From the NCBI GenBank assembly GCA_905236165.1, contig CAJOOC010000022.1:1-36122 (forward strand): a DNA stretch of 36,122 bases, written 5' to 3'. The first letter of the stretch is position 1; each line of letters opens with the position of its first letter. The notes beneath the pieces were generated by a model. That model was not told the DNA's origin, searched no databases, and saw only the letters and a list, made by a program, of their open reading frames with translations. This document shows, in pieces, positions 1 through 10,081 of this stretch. Position numbers and translations under genes: made by a program. The DNA comes from an uncultured Prevotella sp. GTDB taxonomy: Bacteria > Bacteroidota > Bacteroidia > Bacteroidales > Bacteroidaceae.

Positions 1-166
1 AGGCACCCATTTGAGATGATGTAGATTTGTAACTAACTGATTTACAGCAACAAGAAAATATTAGACAAATTTTTCACGAAGTCAGGACCCCACTATCCTC
101 CTTCTCCGCTTTGTTGGGTTTTCAAACCGACGGAACTGAGGCAGGCCCTAATTTCTTTAAATATTA

Positions 167-198
167 TTTGGTCGTATCAGAAATAATCATTATCTTTG
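167..198 (+). promoter_or_regulatory. Bacteroidetes-type promoter for the BspA-like gene
   Basis: TTTG (167-170), 20-nt spacer, TATCTTTG (191-198). Confidence 0.65.
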
Positions 199-242
199 CC
201 GACGATACTGTTTTCTGACTTCTCACTTAAACTATAAACACA

Positions 243-2405
243 ATGAAAAAGCTACTCTTTATTCTCATGCTTGCCGTCCTGCCCGCGATGGCCAGCGCGT
301 ATGATGACAAAATCAACGGCATCTATTACAATTTTGACCAGTCTGCAAAGACGGCAGAGGTTACGTACTATGATTATTTGGACAACCAAAACGCCTATTC
401 CGGCACCGTCAACATCCCACCCACGGTGGACTACAACGGGGTGCCATACAGCGTCACGAGCATAGGTGATTTTGCTTTCGTGAATTGCAGCGGCCTGATC
501 TCCGTTACGATTCCCAACAGCGTGACGAGCATAGGATACTCTGCTTTCCGTGTTTGCAGCGGCCTGAAATCCCTCACGATTCCCAACAGCGTGACGAGCA
601 TAGGACAGTATGCTTTCTCTGGTTGCAGCGGCCTGACCTCCGTCACGATTCCAAACAGCGTGACGAGCATAGAAGGCTCTACTTTCGATGGTTGCAGCGG
701 CCTGACCTCCGTCACCATTCCCATCAGCGTCACGAGCATAGGAAGCTGGGCTTTCACTGGTTGCAGCGGCCTGACCTCCGTCACGATTCCCAACAGCGTG
801 ACAAGCATAGGAGTCTATGCTTTCTCTAGTTGCAGCGGCCTGACCTCAGTCACGATTCCCAACAGCGTGACGAGCATAGGGCAGAATGTTTTCGCTGGTT
901 GCAGCGGCCTGACCTCCGTCACGATTCCCAACAGCGTGACGAGTATTTGGGACTTTGCTTTCTCTGGTTGCAGCGCCCTGACCTTTGTCACCATTCCCAA
1001 CAGCGTGACGAGCATAAGACAGAATGCTTTCTGGGGTTGCAGCATCCTGACTTCCGTCATTTCGTTGATTGAGAGTCCCTTTGCAATCAATGAAAATGTA
1101 TTCCCTGACTATTCCTCCGCCACACTCTACGTTCCCAAGGGAACGAAGGATAAATATAAAGCCACTTCTGGTTGGAATCAGTTCCAGAAGATTGAGGAGA
1201 TTGGGAATTTCATTGCCGTGCTGATCGACGGCATCTACTACAACCTGAACCAGGACACGCAGGAGGCCGAAGTGACCAACAGCAAGGGTGGTGATTACGA
1301 TGGTTATAGCAGCTACTCCGGCAGCGTGGTCATCCCCTCCTCAGTCACCTTCGGCGGAGCGACATACAACGTGACGAGCATAGGAGAGCAGGCTTTCCTT
1401 TACTGCGACCTGACCTCCGTCACTATTCCCAATAGCGTGACGAGCATAGCAAGCAGTGCCTTCGAAGGTTGCAACCTGAACTCTCTCACGATTCCCAACA
1501 GCGTGGCGAGCATAGGAGAGCATGCTTTCTCTGGTGCAGAACTGTTCTCCGTCACCATCGGCAGCGGGGTGAGGAGCATAGGAGAATCGGCTTTCGAGCA
1601 ATGTAGGAACCTGTTGACCGTCACTTCGCTCATTGACAATCCCTTTGAAATCAGTGAAAGCATATTCATGTGGGAAGGTAATTTTACCTCTGCCACCCTC
1701 ATGGTGCCCAAGGGAACGAAGAAGAAATATGAAGCCACGCCGGCGTGGAACCTTTTCCAGAGGATTAAGGAGTTTGTGGTGCCTGGCGACGTGAACATCG
1801 ACGGGGCTGTCGACGTGGCCGACATCAGCAGCGTCATCGACGTGATGGCGCAAGGCACCAACGACCCGATTGGCGACGTGAACGCCGACAATGCCGTCGA
1901 CGTGGCAGACATCGGCACCATCATCGACATCATGGCCGGAAAGGACGTTGTCATAAAGCCGGCAAGCCTGAAATGCCCCGACGAGCACCACCCCCACTGG
2001 ATAGACCTGGGACTGGCCAGCGGCACGCTGTGGGCATGCTGCAACGTGGGGGCAAATGCTATTGAAGAATACGGAAACCACTATGACTTCGACGAGGCAC
2101 AGCGCTACAATCCGCCCTCGACAGACCAGATAAGTGAGCTTCTTGAAAACACAGACTACAAATGGACCACGCAGAACGGCGTGGAAGGGATGAGGTTCAC
2201 CGGCATCAACAAGAGGGCTGTGTTCCTACCCGCTGCGGGTGCCGTCTTGGACGGTGAGTTGGTCGAAGCCGGCGAGTACGGCAACTACTGGTCGTCCGTA
2301 TCAAACACCTATGAATACGGTTTCAACCTCGAAATCGATAAGAACCGTGCGAACAGGAGTATCAGAATCCGCAGCCTCAAACAATCCGTTCGACCTGTGC
2401 GTTAG
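243..2405 (+). CDS. BspA-like leucine-rich-repeat secreted surface protein with two dockerin-like Ca-binding repeats and a C-terminal FISUMP-like domain
   Basis: Signal peptide MKKLLFILMLAVLPAMASA; repeated SVTIPNSVTSIGxxAFxGCSGLT units; GDVNIDGAVDVADISSVIDVM / GDVNADNAVDVADIGTIIDIM; C-terminal WIDLGLASGTLWACCNVGA...GNYWSS...SVRPV. Confidence 0.9.
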   Translation: MKKLLFILMLAVLPAMASAYDDKINGIYYNFDQSAKTAEVTYYDYLDNQNAYSGTVNIPPTVDYNGVPYSVTSIGDFAFVNCSGLISVTIPNSVTSIGYSAFRVCSGLKSLTIPNSVTSIGQYAFSGCSGLTSVTIPNSVTSIEGSTFDGCSGLTSVTIPISVTSIGSWAFTGCSGLTSVTIPNSVTSIGVYAFSSCSGLTSVTIPNSVTSIGQNVFAGCSGLTSVTIPNSVTSIWDFAFSGCSALTFVTIPNSVTSIRQNAFWGCSILTSVISLIESPFAINENVFPDYSSATLYVPKGTKDKYKATSGWNQFQKIEEIGNFIAVLIDGIYYNLNQDTQEAEVTNSKGGDYDGYSSYSGSVVIPSSVTFGGATYNVTSIGEQAFLYCDLTSVTIPNSVTSIASSAFEGCNLNSLTIPNSVASIGEHAFSGAELFSVTIGSGVRSIGESAFEQCRNLLTVTSLIDNPFEISESIFMWEGNFTSATLMVPKGTKKKYEATPAWNLFQRIKEFVVPGDVNIDGAVDVADISSVIDVMAQGTNDPIGDVNADNAVDVADIGTIIDIMAGKDVVIKPASLKCPDEHHPHWIDLGLASGTLWACCNVGANAIEEYGNHYDFDEAQRYNPPSTDQISELLENTDYKWTTQNGVEGMRFTGINKRAVFLPAAGAVLDGELVEAGEYGNYWSSVSNTYEYGFNLEIDKNRANRSIRIRSLKQSVRPVR
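481..1060 (+). repeat. 69-bp tandem repeats encoding 23-aa BspA-type LRRs
   Basis: 'tgcagcggcctg' recurs every 69 bp (e.g. cggcctg at 491 and 560), with 'attcccaacagcgtgacgagcata' in nearly every unit. Confidence 0.9.
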
Positions 2406-2451
2406 AACTGCATCGCTTTCTCAGACCTTCATACAAGTTTTCTGCCCGAAA

Positions 2452-2483
2452 TTTGGCAGTCTCGGAAAATGTGGCTACCTTTG
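2452..2483 (+). promoter_or_regulatory. Bacteroidetes-type promoter for the toxin-antitoxin pair
   Basis: TTTG (2452-2455), 20-nt spacer, TACCTTTG (2476-2483), about 28 bp upstream of the antitoxin ATG. Confidence 0.7.
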
Positions 2484-2510
2484 CACGCTGAAACAAAACA
2501 AACGTGAGTT

Positions 2511-2756
2511 ATGACAGCACTACAGTTGAATGCGGAATTTTATCGCACGATGGGCATCATTGCCGAAGACGAGGCACTTCTGGCTAAGGTGTTGAAGTAT
2601 GCCAAGAAGCTTGTTGCCAAGAAAGAAGACCCTACGCTGCTTACGAAGGAAGAGTTTTTCCGCCGTGTGGACGAGGCACGTGAGGAGATTAGGCAGGGGA
2701 AAGGAACCCGATTCTCTGACCCACAGGCCATGAACATCTGGCTTAATTCCCTCTGA
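2511..2756 (+). CDS. Putative antitoxin of a type II TA pair
   Basis: 81-aa ORF immediately upstream of a YoeB-like toxin; charged and helical. Assigned mainly by context. Confidence 0.65.
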   Translation: MTALQLNAEFYRTMGIIAEDEALLAKVLKYAKKLVAKKEDPTLLTKEEFFRRVDEAREEIRQGKGTRFSDPQAMNIWLNSL

Positions 2757-2758
2757 CC

Positions 2759-3031
2759 ATGTACGACATTATTTTTTCTGATAAGGCTAAAGCCGATCTT
2801 GCTTTCCTGCGTCGCAACGAACCGGCGGTACATAAAAAGGCTGTAAGGTTACTGAATGAGCTGATGGTTCATCCCAAAACGGGCACCGGCCATCCTGAAC
2901 AGCTTGAAGGCGACCGCAGCGGACAATGGAGCAGGACTGTCACGAAGAAGCATCGCCTGATTTACGAAATCTTCGAGACCGAAGTGCATGTCGATGCGCT
3001 TTCGGCATACGGGCATTATGGTGATAAATAA
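2759..3031 (+). CDS. Txe/YoeB-family mRNA interferase toxin
   Basis: GHPEQLEGDRSGQWSRTVTKKHRLIYEI...LSAYGHY matches the YoeB pattern (G.PE.L...SG.WSR.I...HRLVY...HY). Confidence 0.85.
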   Translation: MYDIIFSDKAKADLAFLRRNEPAVHKKAVRLLNELMVHPKTGTGHPEQLEGDRSGQWSRTVTKKHRLIYEIFETEVHVDALSAYGHYGDK

Positions 3032-3077
3032 AAGGTCTAAGGTCGATAATCTAAGGTCGAAAATCAGTAAATCGTAT
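3032..3077 (+). repeat. Low-complexity intergenic tract AAGGTCTAAGGTCGATAATCTAAGGTCGAAAATCAGTAAATCG
   Basis: Imperfect internal repeat of CTAAGGTCGA, ending just before the TTG start of the next gene. Confidence 0.6.
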
Positions 3078-3082
3078 ATTCT

Positions 3083-4168
3083 TTGAAACGTCTCGACTGG
3101 TATATCATCAAGAAGTTCATCGGCACGTACATCTATAGTATCGTGCTGATTATCAGCATCAGCATTGTGTTCGACTATAATGAGCACATGGCGAAGTTTG
3201 CGGCCACCCATGCGCCGTGGCGGGCCATCATCTTCGATTACTACGTGAACTTCGTGCCCTACTTCTCCAACCTTTTCTCGCCGCTCTTCGTCTTCATTGC
3301 CGTCATCTTCTTCACGTCGAAGCTGGCCTCGAACAGCGAAATCATCGCCATGCTCGCCAGTGGTACGAGCTTCAACCGGCTCATGCGGCCCTATATGATC
3401 TCGGCGGCGCTCATTGCTGCGGTGAACTACTACCTCGGAGCCTACGTCATTCCACACGGCAACGTGACGCGGCAGGCCTTCGAGGTGAAATACAAGAACA
3501 ACAAGAAGAATACCTCGGCACAGAACGTGCAGCTGCAGGTGGGGCCGGGCATCATCGCCTACATACAGCAGTATGACGACATCTCGAAGCGCGGCTACGG
3601 CTTCTCGCTCGACCAGTTTGAGAACAAGAAGCTCATCAGCCACATGACGGCCAACGTCATACAGTATGACACCATCAGCGACTCGCGAAACCACTGGAAG
3701 GCCATCAACTACAAGATCCGTACGCTGAAAGGCCTGCGCGAACAGATAGAGACGGGTGCCGAACTGGACACCATGATTATGATGGAGCCGATGGACCTGG
3801 TGTTCTCCAAGGGTCAGCAGGAGACGTTCACCTCGCCGGAGCTGCTACGCTATATCTCGAAGCAGGAGGAGCGCGGCTCGACGAACGTGGTGCAGTATGA
3901 GGTGGAGTACCACAAGCGCATCTCCAACTCGTTCGCCTCGTTTATCCTTACCGTTATCGGCGCCTCGCTGTCGTCACGGAAGCGAAAAGGCGGCATGGGT
4001 ATGTACCTCGGCATTGGCCTGGCGCTGTCGTTCTCCTACATCCTGCTGCAGACGGTGTCGGCCACCTTCGCCACCAATGCCGGTATGCCGGCCATCCTGG
4101 CCGCCTGGATACCTAACATGATCTACGCCGTCATCGCCTTCTTCTGCTATAGACAGGCACCGAATTGA
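3083..4168 (+). CDS. LptF/LptG-family (YjgP/YjgQ) LPS export permease
   Basis: MKRLDWYIIKKFIGTYIYSIVLIISISIVFDYNEH...; TM segments at both ends around a soluble domain; TTG start. Confidence 0.85.
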   Translation: MKRLDWYIIKKFIGTYIYSIVLIISISIVFDYNEHMAKFAATHAPWRAIIFDYYVNFVPYFSNLFSPLFVFIAVIFFTSKLASNSEIIAMLASGTSFNRLMRPYMISAALIAAVNYYLGAYVIPHGNVTRQAFEVKYKNNKKNTSAQNVQLQVGPGIIAYIQQYDDISKRGYGFSLDQFENKKLISHMTANVIQYDTISDSRNHWKAINYKIRTLKGLREQIETGAELDTMIMMEPMDLVFSKGQQETFTSPELLRYISKQEERGSTNVVQYEVEYHKRISNSFASFILTVIGASLSSRKRKGGMGMYLGIGLALSFSYILLQTVSATFATNAGMPAILAAWIPNMIYAVIAFFCYRQAPN

Positions 4169-4172
4169 TAAG

Positions 4173-4286
4173 CCCCCTAAGTTAGGGGGTTGGGGGTCTG
4201 AACAGGCGCAGGCCCTCTGCTCTGTATAACACTATATTCAGTCTGATAAACGCTTGTTCAGACCCCCATCCCCCTAACTTAGGGGG
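4173..4286. repeat. ~114-bp MITE-like element with long terminal inverted repeats
   Basis: Arm CCCCCTAAGTTAGGGGGTTGGGGGTCTGAACAGGCG (4173-4208) is inverted at 4251-4286 (CGCTTGTTCAGACCCCCATCCCCCTAACTTAGGGGG) with ~2 mismatches in 36. CCCCCTAAGTTAGGGGG is itself nearly palindromic. Confidence 0.75.
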
Positions 4287-4292
4287 TTAAGA

Positions 4293-5548
<1,256 letters not shown>

Positions 5549-5552
<4 letters not shown>

Positions 5553-6349
5553 GACAGCAGGTAAGGCCGAAGAAGAACCTGGGCCAGCACTTCCTCATCG
5601 ACCTGGGAATTGCGCAGCGCATTGCCGACACGGTGGATGCCTGTGCGGACATTCCCGTGCTGGAGGTGGGGCCGGGAATGGGCGTGCTCACGCAGTTCCT
5701 GGCGAAGAAGCCTCGGGAGCTGGCCGTGGTGGAGATAGACAAGGAGTCGGTGGAATATCTGAAGACCCACCCCTTACCCCTTCCGGGGGGAGGGGAGTTA
5801 AGAATCATCCAGGGTGACTTCCTGCGGATGGACCTCAGCGAGGTGTTCGGCAGCCGGCCGTTCGTGCTTACCGGCAATTACCCTTACGACATCTCGTCGC
5901 AGATATTCTTCAAGATGCTCGACAACCGTGACCTCATCCCCTGCTGCACAGGCATGATACAGCATGAGGTGGCTCTGCGCATGGCCGCCTGTCCCGGCAA
6001 TAAGCAGTATGGCATCCTGTCGGTGCTGATGCAGGCATGGTACGACGTGGAGTATCTCTTCACCGTCGAGCCTTCAGTGTTCAATCCGCCGCCCAAGGTG
6101 CAGAGCGCCGTCATACGCCTGACCCGCAACAACGTCACAGACCTGGGCTGCGACGAACATCTCTTCCGCCGGGTGGTGAAGACCACCTTCGGACAGCGCC
6201 GCAAGATGCTGAGAGTGTCGCTGCGTCAGCTCTTCGACCAACAGCCGCCAGCCGATTTCTTCGAGCAGGAGATGATGACGCGAAGGCCGGAACAGCTGAC
6301 GATAGCGGAGTTCGTAAATTTGACCAATCTGGTTTCTGAATGGATTTAG
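5549..6349 (+). CDS. rsmA: 16S rRNA (adenine1518-N6/adenine1519-N6)-dimethyltransferase
   Basis: RPKKNLGQHFLID, EVGPGMGVLT, VVEIDKE, GDFL, LTGNYPYDISS. ATGA overlap with the helicase. Confidence 0.95.
5765..5806. repeat. GC-rich hairpin microelement inside rsmA
   Basis: ACCCACCCCTTACCCCTTCCGGGGGGAGGGGAGTTAAGAATC, translated in frame as THPLPLPGGGELRI. Confidence 0.6.
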
Positions 6350-7644
6350 TCTTAGGTCGACGAAGGATTAGTTTCTCACTGGGCAGTGAGACGATGGTCA
6401 CGGTGCTGGTGTGCCTCGTGTGGGCCTCTCCGCTTGTGGGCTACTCGAAGGGCATCGTCAACCGACTGCCTTTGCTGGGCGACTATTCCGAGTGGGTATT
6501 GGCTGCCGTCTATGTCATTCCGACGCTGCTGGCTCTTCCGGCACTGGTCAAGAAGTTCTGCCTGGCCGACTACCTGTTCTTCTTCGCCTGTGTGTTCTAC
6601 TACCTGTGGAACTACGTGGCCTATCCTGAGAACTCCATCTTTCTCACGGAAAACGCTTTCCTTTGTCTCTGCTGCGTCTTTCCCTACTATTTCATAGGGC
6701 GTCTCGTTGACATTGAAAAATACTACAAACTGTTCCTCTATCTGTCTGTCGCCTGCATCTTGATGGATTTGTTCTATTTCCTGGTCTATGCCCCAGCGAA
6801 TAAGGACATGGCCGTAGTGGCGGGCGATGACAATATGCACCGTGCCTACCTGTCTTTGCCTCATGTGACGATGCTGCTGTGGGCCACGCTGCGTGAGTTC
6901 CGCCTTTGGAAGCTGGTGATGACCTTTCTCGGCGTGCTGTTCCTCCTTTCCTGTGGCACACGCGGTCCGCTGGTGTGCTTAGGTTTCTTCGGCTTCGTCT
7001 ACTTTCTCTTCTTTATGAATTTTCGCGGTGCCATCTACGTGAAGGGCATCATCGTGGCATTAGTTGCGCTGACCGTCGCTTTTCTCAGGGAGATAGCCCT
7101 CTTCCTGGCTCAGGCCTTTCTTGGCCTGAACCTGAGTACGCGCATCATGGAGAAGATTGTCTTTGGCGGTCTGGACAACGATACCTACCGGAGTGATTTG
7201 CGCCAGATTCTCTACGCGGCTCTGGAGCGCAGCGACCATTTCTTCGGCATCGGATTGCTGGGTTGCGGTAACTATGGCATCAACTATCCGCACTTCTTTC
7301 CGCTCGATTTCTTCTGTACGTTTGGTTATTTCCTTGGCAGCGTGCTGATGGTTGTGCTGGCCATGCTGATTGGCTGGGCTTTCTGGCGGTCGGGAAACAA
7401 GATGGTGAAGGTGTTTATGCTTTTCCTGATATCACAAAGCATCATCAAGCTGATGTTCAGCTCGACGTTTGTCTTCTCACCCTTTTTCTTTATGCTTATC
7501 GGTTTCTGCGTAAGTCAGCTGTTAGTGCCTGCGGAAGAAAGCGGTGACGGGGTGGAGAAGCATAGCGATGCGGGAGTAACAGGAATTCAGCAGCAGCTTT
7601 ATGCCGACATGGTGGTGAAAGATAATCCAGAGGAAGGAGGATAG
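6340..7644 (+). CDS. O-antigen polymerase-like (Wzy-like) multi-TM protein
   Basis: About ten hydrophobic segments; RGPLVCLGFFGFVYFL; position in a polysaccharide locus. Confidence 0.65.
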   Translation: MDLVLGRRRISFSLGSETMVTVLVCLVWASPLVGYSKGIVNRLPLLGDYSEWVLAAVYVIPTLLALPALVKKFCLADYLFFFACVFYYLWNYVAYPENSIFLTENAFLCLCCVFPYYFIGRLVDIEKYYKLFLYLSVACILMDLFYFLVYAPANKDMAVVAGDDNMHRAYLSLPHVTMLLWATLREFRLWKLVMTFLGVLFLLSCGTRGPLVCLGFFGFVYFLFFMNFRGAIYVKGIIVALVALTVAFLREIALFLAQAFLGLNLSTRIMEKIVFGGLDNDTYRSDLRQILYAALERSDHFFGIGLLGCGNYGINYPHFFPLDFFCTFGYFLGSVLMVVLAMLIGWAFWRSGNKMVKVFMLFLISQSIIKLMFSSTFVFSPFFFMLIGFCVSQLLVPAEESGDGVEKHSDAGVTGIQQQLYADMVVKDNPEEGG

Positions 7645-8511
7645 CTTCGACATGTTGAGGATGTAGAGCACCCTCTTGTTGTAGTTTTCCGGCTCGGCTT
7701 TCTCCAGCATCCTCTTCAAGTCATCATCTTTACATTGGGCAATCAGCTGCAGGCATTTCTCGCGGTACAATTCTGCGGCTTGCATCTTCTCCCGAGCATC
7801 GTCCTTGAAGTTGAAGCTGATGTTCTCGTCGGACTGTCTGAAGCTGACCAGTAGCTTGTTGGCCGATGCGATGCCTTTTTCCATAGCGAACAGGAATGTC
7901 GAGAGGCTGTCGCTGCCCCATGCTCTCGGCAGGGAGTAGTAACCGCCGGTTTCCCTCATGTGGGCTGTCCTGAGCATAAACTCTGATACCGTCTGCGTGC
8001 GGTAGCCTCTCAGGTTGTGCCACATATAGTCGTAGACCGTCTCGTAACTCGGTGGAGCAGGGGACAGGTCTACGGTTTTCCCCTCCTTGTCTGTTTTCTT
8101 CAGCCTTGCGCGGAATACATCAACGTCTGGGTACTGCTCCGACAGTCCCAGCATCGTCTCCACGAACTGCGGCTCGTAGGTGTCATCGTCGCAGAGCAGG
8201 CAGAAGTACTCTCCCTGTGCGTACGACAGGCATTTGTTCCATTGTGCCACGAGGTCCTTGCCGCCTATGTTCTCCTCGTTGATGTAGTATCTTATCCTTT
8301 CGTCGTGAAAGGATTCGACGATGGGCGTTATCTCGTAGGGTGAATGGTCGTTGACCACCACTATCTCTATGTTCTTGTAGGTCTGATTGACGGCTGACCG
8401 TATAGACTCCTCTAAATAGGTAGCCTTATAGGCAGGGATGGCGATGGTGACCAAGGACCCACCCCCTCCCGAGGGGAGGGGAGACTGAGGAGAGTGATGG
8501 GGATTATTCAT
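7522..8511 (-). CDS. Glycosyltransferase family 2
   Basis: VTIAIPAYKATYLEESIRSAVNQTYKNIEIVVVNDHSP...CDDDTYEPQFVETML: GT-A fold with DDD motif. Confidence 0.9.
   Translation of the reverse strand: MNNPHHSPQSPLPSGGGGSLVTIAIPAYKATYLEESIRSAVNQTYKNIEIVVVNDHSPYEITPIVESFHDERIRYYINEENIGGKDLVAQWNKCLSYAQGEYFCLLCDDDTYEPQFVETMLGLSEQYPDVDVFRARLKKTDKEGKTVDLSPAPPSYETVYDYMWHNLRGYRTQTVSEFMLRTAHMRETGGYYSLPRAWGSDSLSTFLFAMEKGIASANKLLVSFRQSDENISFNFKDDAREKMQAAELYREKCLQLIAQCKDDDLKRMLEKAEPENYNKRVLYILNMSKLSSFLWIIFHHHVGIKLLLNSCYSRIAMLLHPVTAFFRRH
8455..8490. repeat. GC-rich hairpin microelement in the N-terminal coding region of the GT2
   Basis: GGACCCACCCCCTCCCGAGGGGAGGGGAGACTGAGG, read on the minus strand as PQSPLPSGGGGSL. 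Confidence 0.6.
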
Positions 8512-8551
8512 TTTAGTGAGGAGTTAGGAGTTATGAGTGAGGAGTGAGAGG
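8509..8551. repeat. GAGTTAGGAGT low-complexity tract at the wzx/GT2 junction
   Basis: CATTTTAGTGAGGAGTTAGGAGTTATGAGTGAGGAGTGAGAGG. It spans the GT2 start codon and the flippase stop codon. A related tract is at 11079-11117. Confidence 0.6.
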
Positions 8552-9993
8552 ATGTTCTTGTCTTTTATAACAAACAGATGGAGGCATCCGTAATAGGCAG
8601 CGACAAAGACGGCAGCGAGAATCATGGCCCTGATGGGCACAGGGTCGAACTGCCTTATCGCGATGCAGGCGGCCACAGCGGGAATGGCGTAGAGAATGTT
8701 CTTTAGCGTCTTCCGTGTGGCTTCAGGAAGCGGGAAATAGCCTTTTGCGGCAATGAGCGCCGCAATCATCACGCTTACTTCCGACGCCACCCATACCAGC
8801 GCAGAGCCTACGCACCCCATGCTCTTTACGAGCAGCAGGTTTGCCGTCAAGCCCACTGTGGCACCGATGATGGCATTGCGGAGGACGATGCCGTCCTTCT
8901 TCTGAGCCATGAGAATCTGCACCACCAGTATCTGTTCGAAGCCGATGATAAAGACCAGCGGCATGATGATGGTCAGCGGGATGGCTGCTTTCTCGTATCC
9001 TGGCCCCGAGATGATGGCGATGATTTCGGGTGCAAACACGGCACCAAGGATGATGAGCGGGAAAGAGAAGTACACCAGCATGGAGAACGACACGCGGATT
9101 TTCTCCCTGAACTCCTGCGTCTTGCCCTCCGACATCAGGTTGCTCATACGCGGGAGCATCACTCCGGTGAACGCCAGCAGGAACCCTATGGCGATATGAT
9201 GCAGCTTTGTGGCCGTGGTGTAGAGTCCCACCTCCGTCGTGTTGGTCACAAATCCGAGAAACGCAATGTTGAACGACGTGTACATCGACGTCAGCAGGCT
9301 GTAGCTGCCCAGCGTAAGGCTTGACTTCAGGTACTTCGGCCTTCGGGCTAAATGAGAAATGATAAATGAAAAATAAGAAATCTTCCTGTCTGCGGAGGGG
9401 AGATGGGGAGGGTCAAGGTATTTTCTGGCGTGTATGCAGTTCACCAAGGCATTAAGCCCCTCCGTGGCCACTGTCAGGCCGAAATAGATGGGATAGTCGT
9501 CGGGCTTGCGGATAAAGACAAACACCGCCACCACGTAGAGGCATCTGATGGCGATGCTCCTGATGGTGATATACCTGAAATCCTCCAGGCCACGGTACAG
9601 CCAGTCAATCATGGCGAAGGCAACAATCAGCTTGCCCACGCCGATATACATCAACGTCTTGTACTCCGCAAACTGTGGGACGACTTGGATGCTTATCACC
9701 AGCAGCGTTCCGAAAAGTGCTACGAGCATCACGTTCAGGCCAATAATGTTGTAGAACGCGCGGCTGAGCTCCGCCTTGTTGCCCTGACAGCGGGCAATCT
9801 CCCGGATGCCCGTGTTCTGTATTCCCAGCATGGAGAACAGCACGAAGTAGCCGATGATGCAGTCCACGAAATTGCAGATGCCGATATTTGCCACGCCCAG
9901 CACCCTCGACACGTAGGGGAAGGTGATGAGGGGGAAGATATAGCCTGCGGTGGTCAGCACGCTGCTGTAGAGGAAATTCTTTTTGATGCCCAC
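8524..9993 (-). CDS. Wzx-like polysaccharide flippase (MATE/MOP superfamily), first copy
   Basis: MGIKKNFLYSSVLTTAGYIFPLITFPYVSRVLGVANIGICNFVD...; 12-14 TM pattern. Confidence 0.9.
   Translation of the reverse strand: MGIKKNFLYSSVLTTAGYIFPLITFPYVSRVLGVANIGICNFVDCIIGYFVLFSMLGIQNTGIREIARCQGNKAELSRAFYNIIGLNVMLVALFGTLLVISIQVVPQFAEYKTLMYIGVGKLIVAFAMIDWLYRGLEDFRYITIRSIAIRCLYVVAVFVFIRKPDDYPIYFGLTVATEGLNALVNCIHARKYLDPPHLPSADRKISYFSFIISHLARRPKYLKSSLTLGSYSLLTSMYTSFNIAFLGFVTNTTEVGLYTTATKLHHIAIGFLLAFTGVMLPRMSNLMSEGKTQEFREKIRVSFSMLVYFSFPLIILGAVFAPEIIAIISGPGYEKAAIPLTIIMPLVFIIGFEQILVVQILMAQKKDGIVLRNAIIGATVGLTANLLLVKSMGCVGSALVWVASEVSVMIAALIAAKGYFPLPEATRKTLKNILYAIPAVAACIAIRQFDPVPIRAMILAAVFVAAYYGCLHLFVIKDKNILSLLTHNS
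9335..9414. repeat. AAATGAN 7-bp tandem tract plus GC-rich flank inside the flippase CDS
   Basis: gggctAAATGAGAAATGATAAATGAAAAATAAGAAATC, then TGCGGAGGGGAGATGGGGAGGG. Minus-strand product: DPPHLPSADRKISYFSFIISHLARRP. Confidence 0.65.
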
Positions 9994-10081
9994 CTTGTAT
10001 ATCTACGATTTACTGGTTTTCAATTATATTTATTTGCAATATAAAAAGATAACGTAATAATAATTGAAATATTATGCCTCA

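Noticed and set aside
1-240. Possible mobile-element or RNA remnant in the left 240 bp
   Set aside because: No ORF, clear inverted repeat or recognisable RNA fold; only a promoter motif near 167-198 is supportable.
431-1090. Antisense ORFs across the LRR region (431..808, 815..1090)
   Set aside because: They are the reverse reading of the 69-bp LRR repeats and merely mirror the periodicity.
6349-6362. TAGTCTTAGGTCGACG at the rsmA/Wzy junction as another copy of the 3032-3077 tract
   Set aside because: Only ~10 nt of similarity (CTWAGGTCGA); too short to separate from chance.
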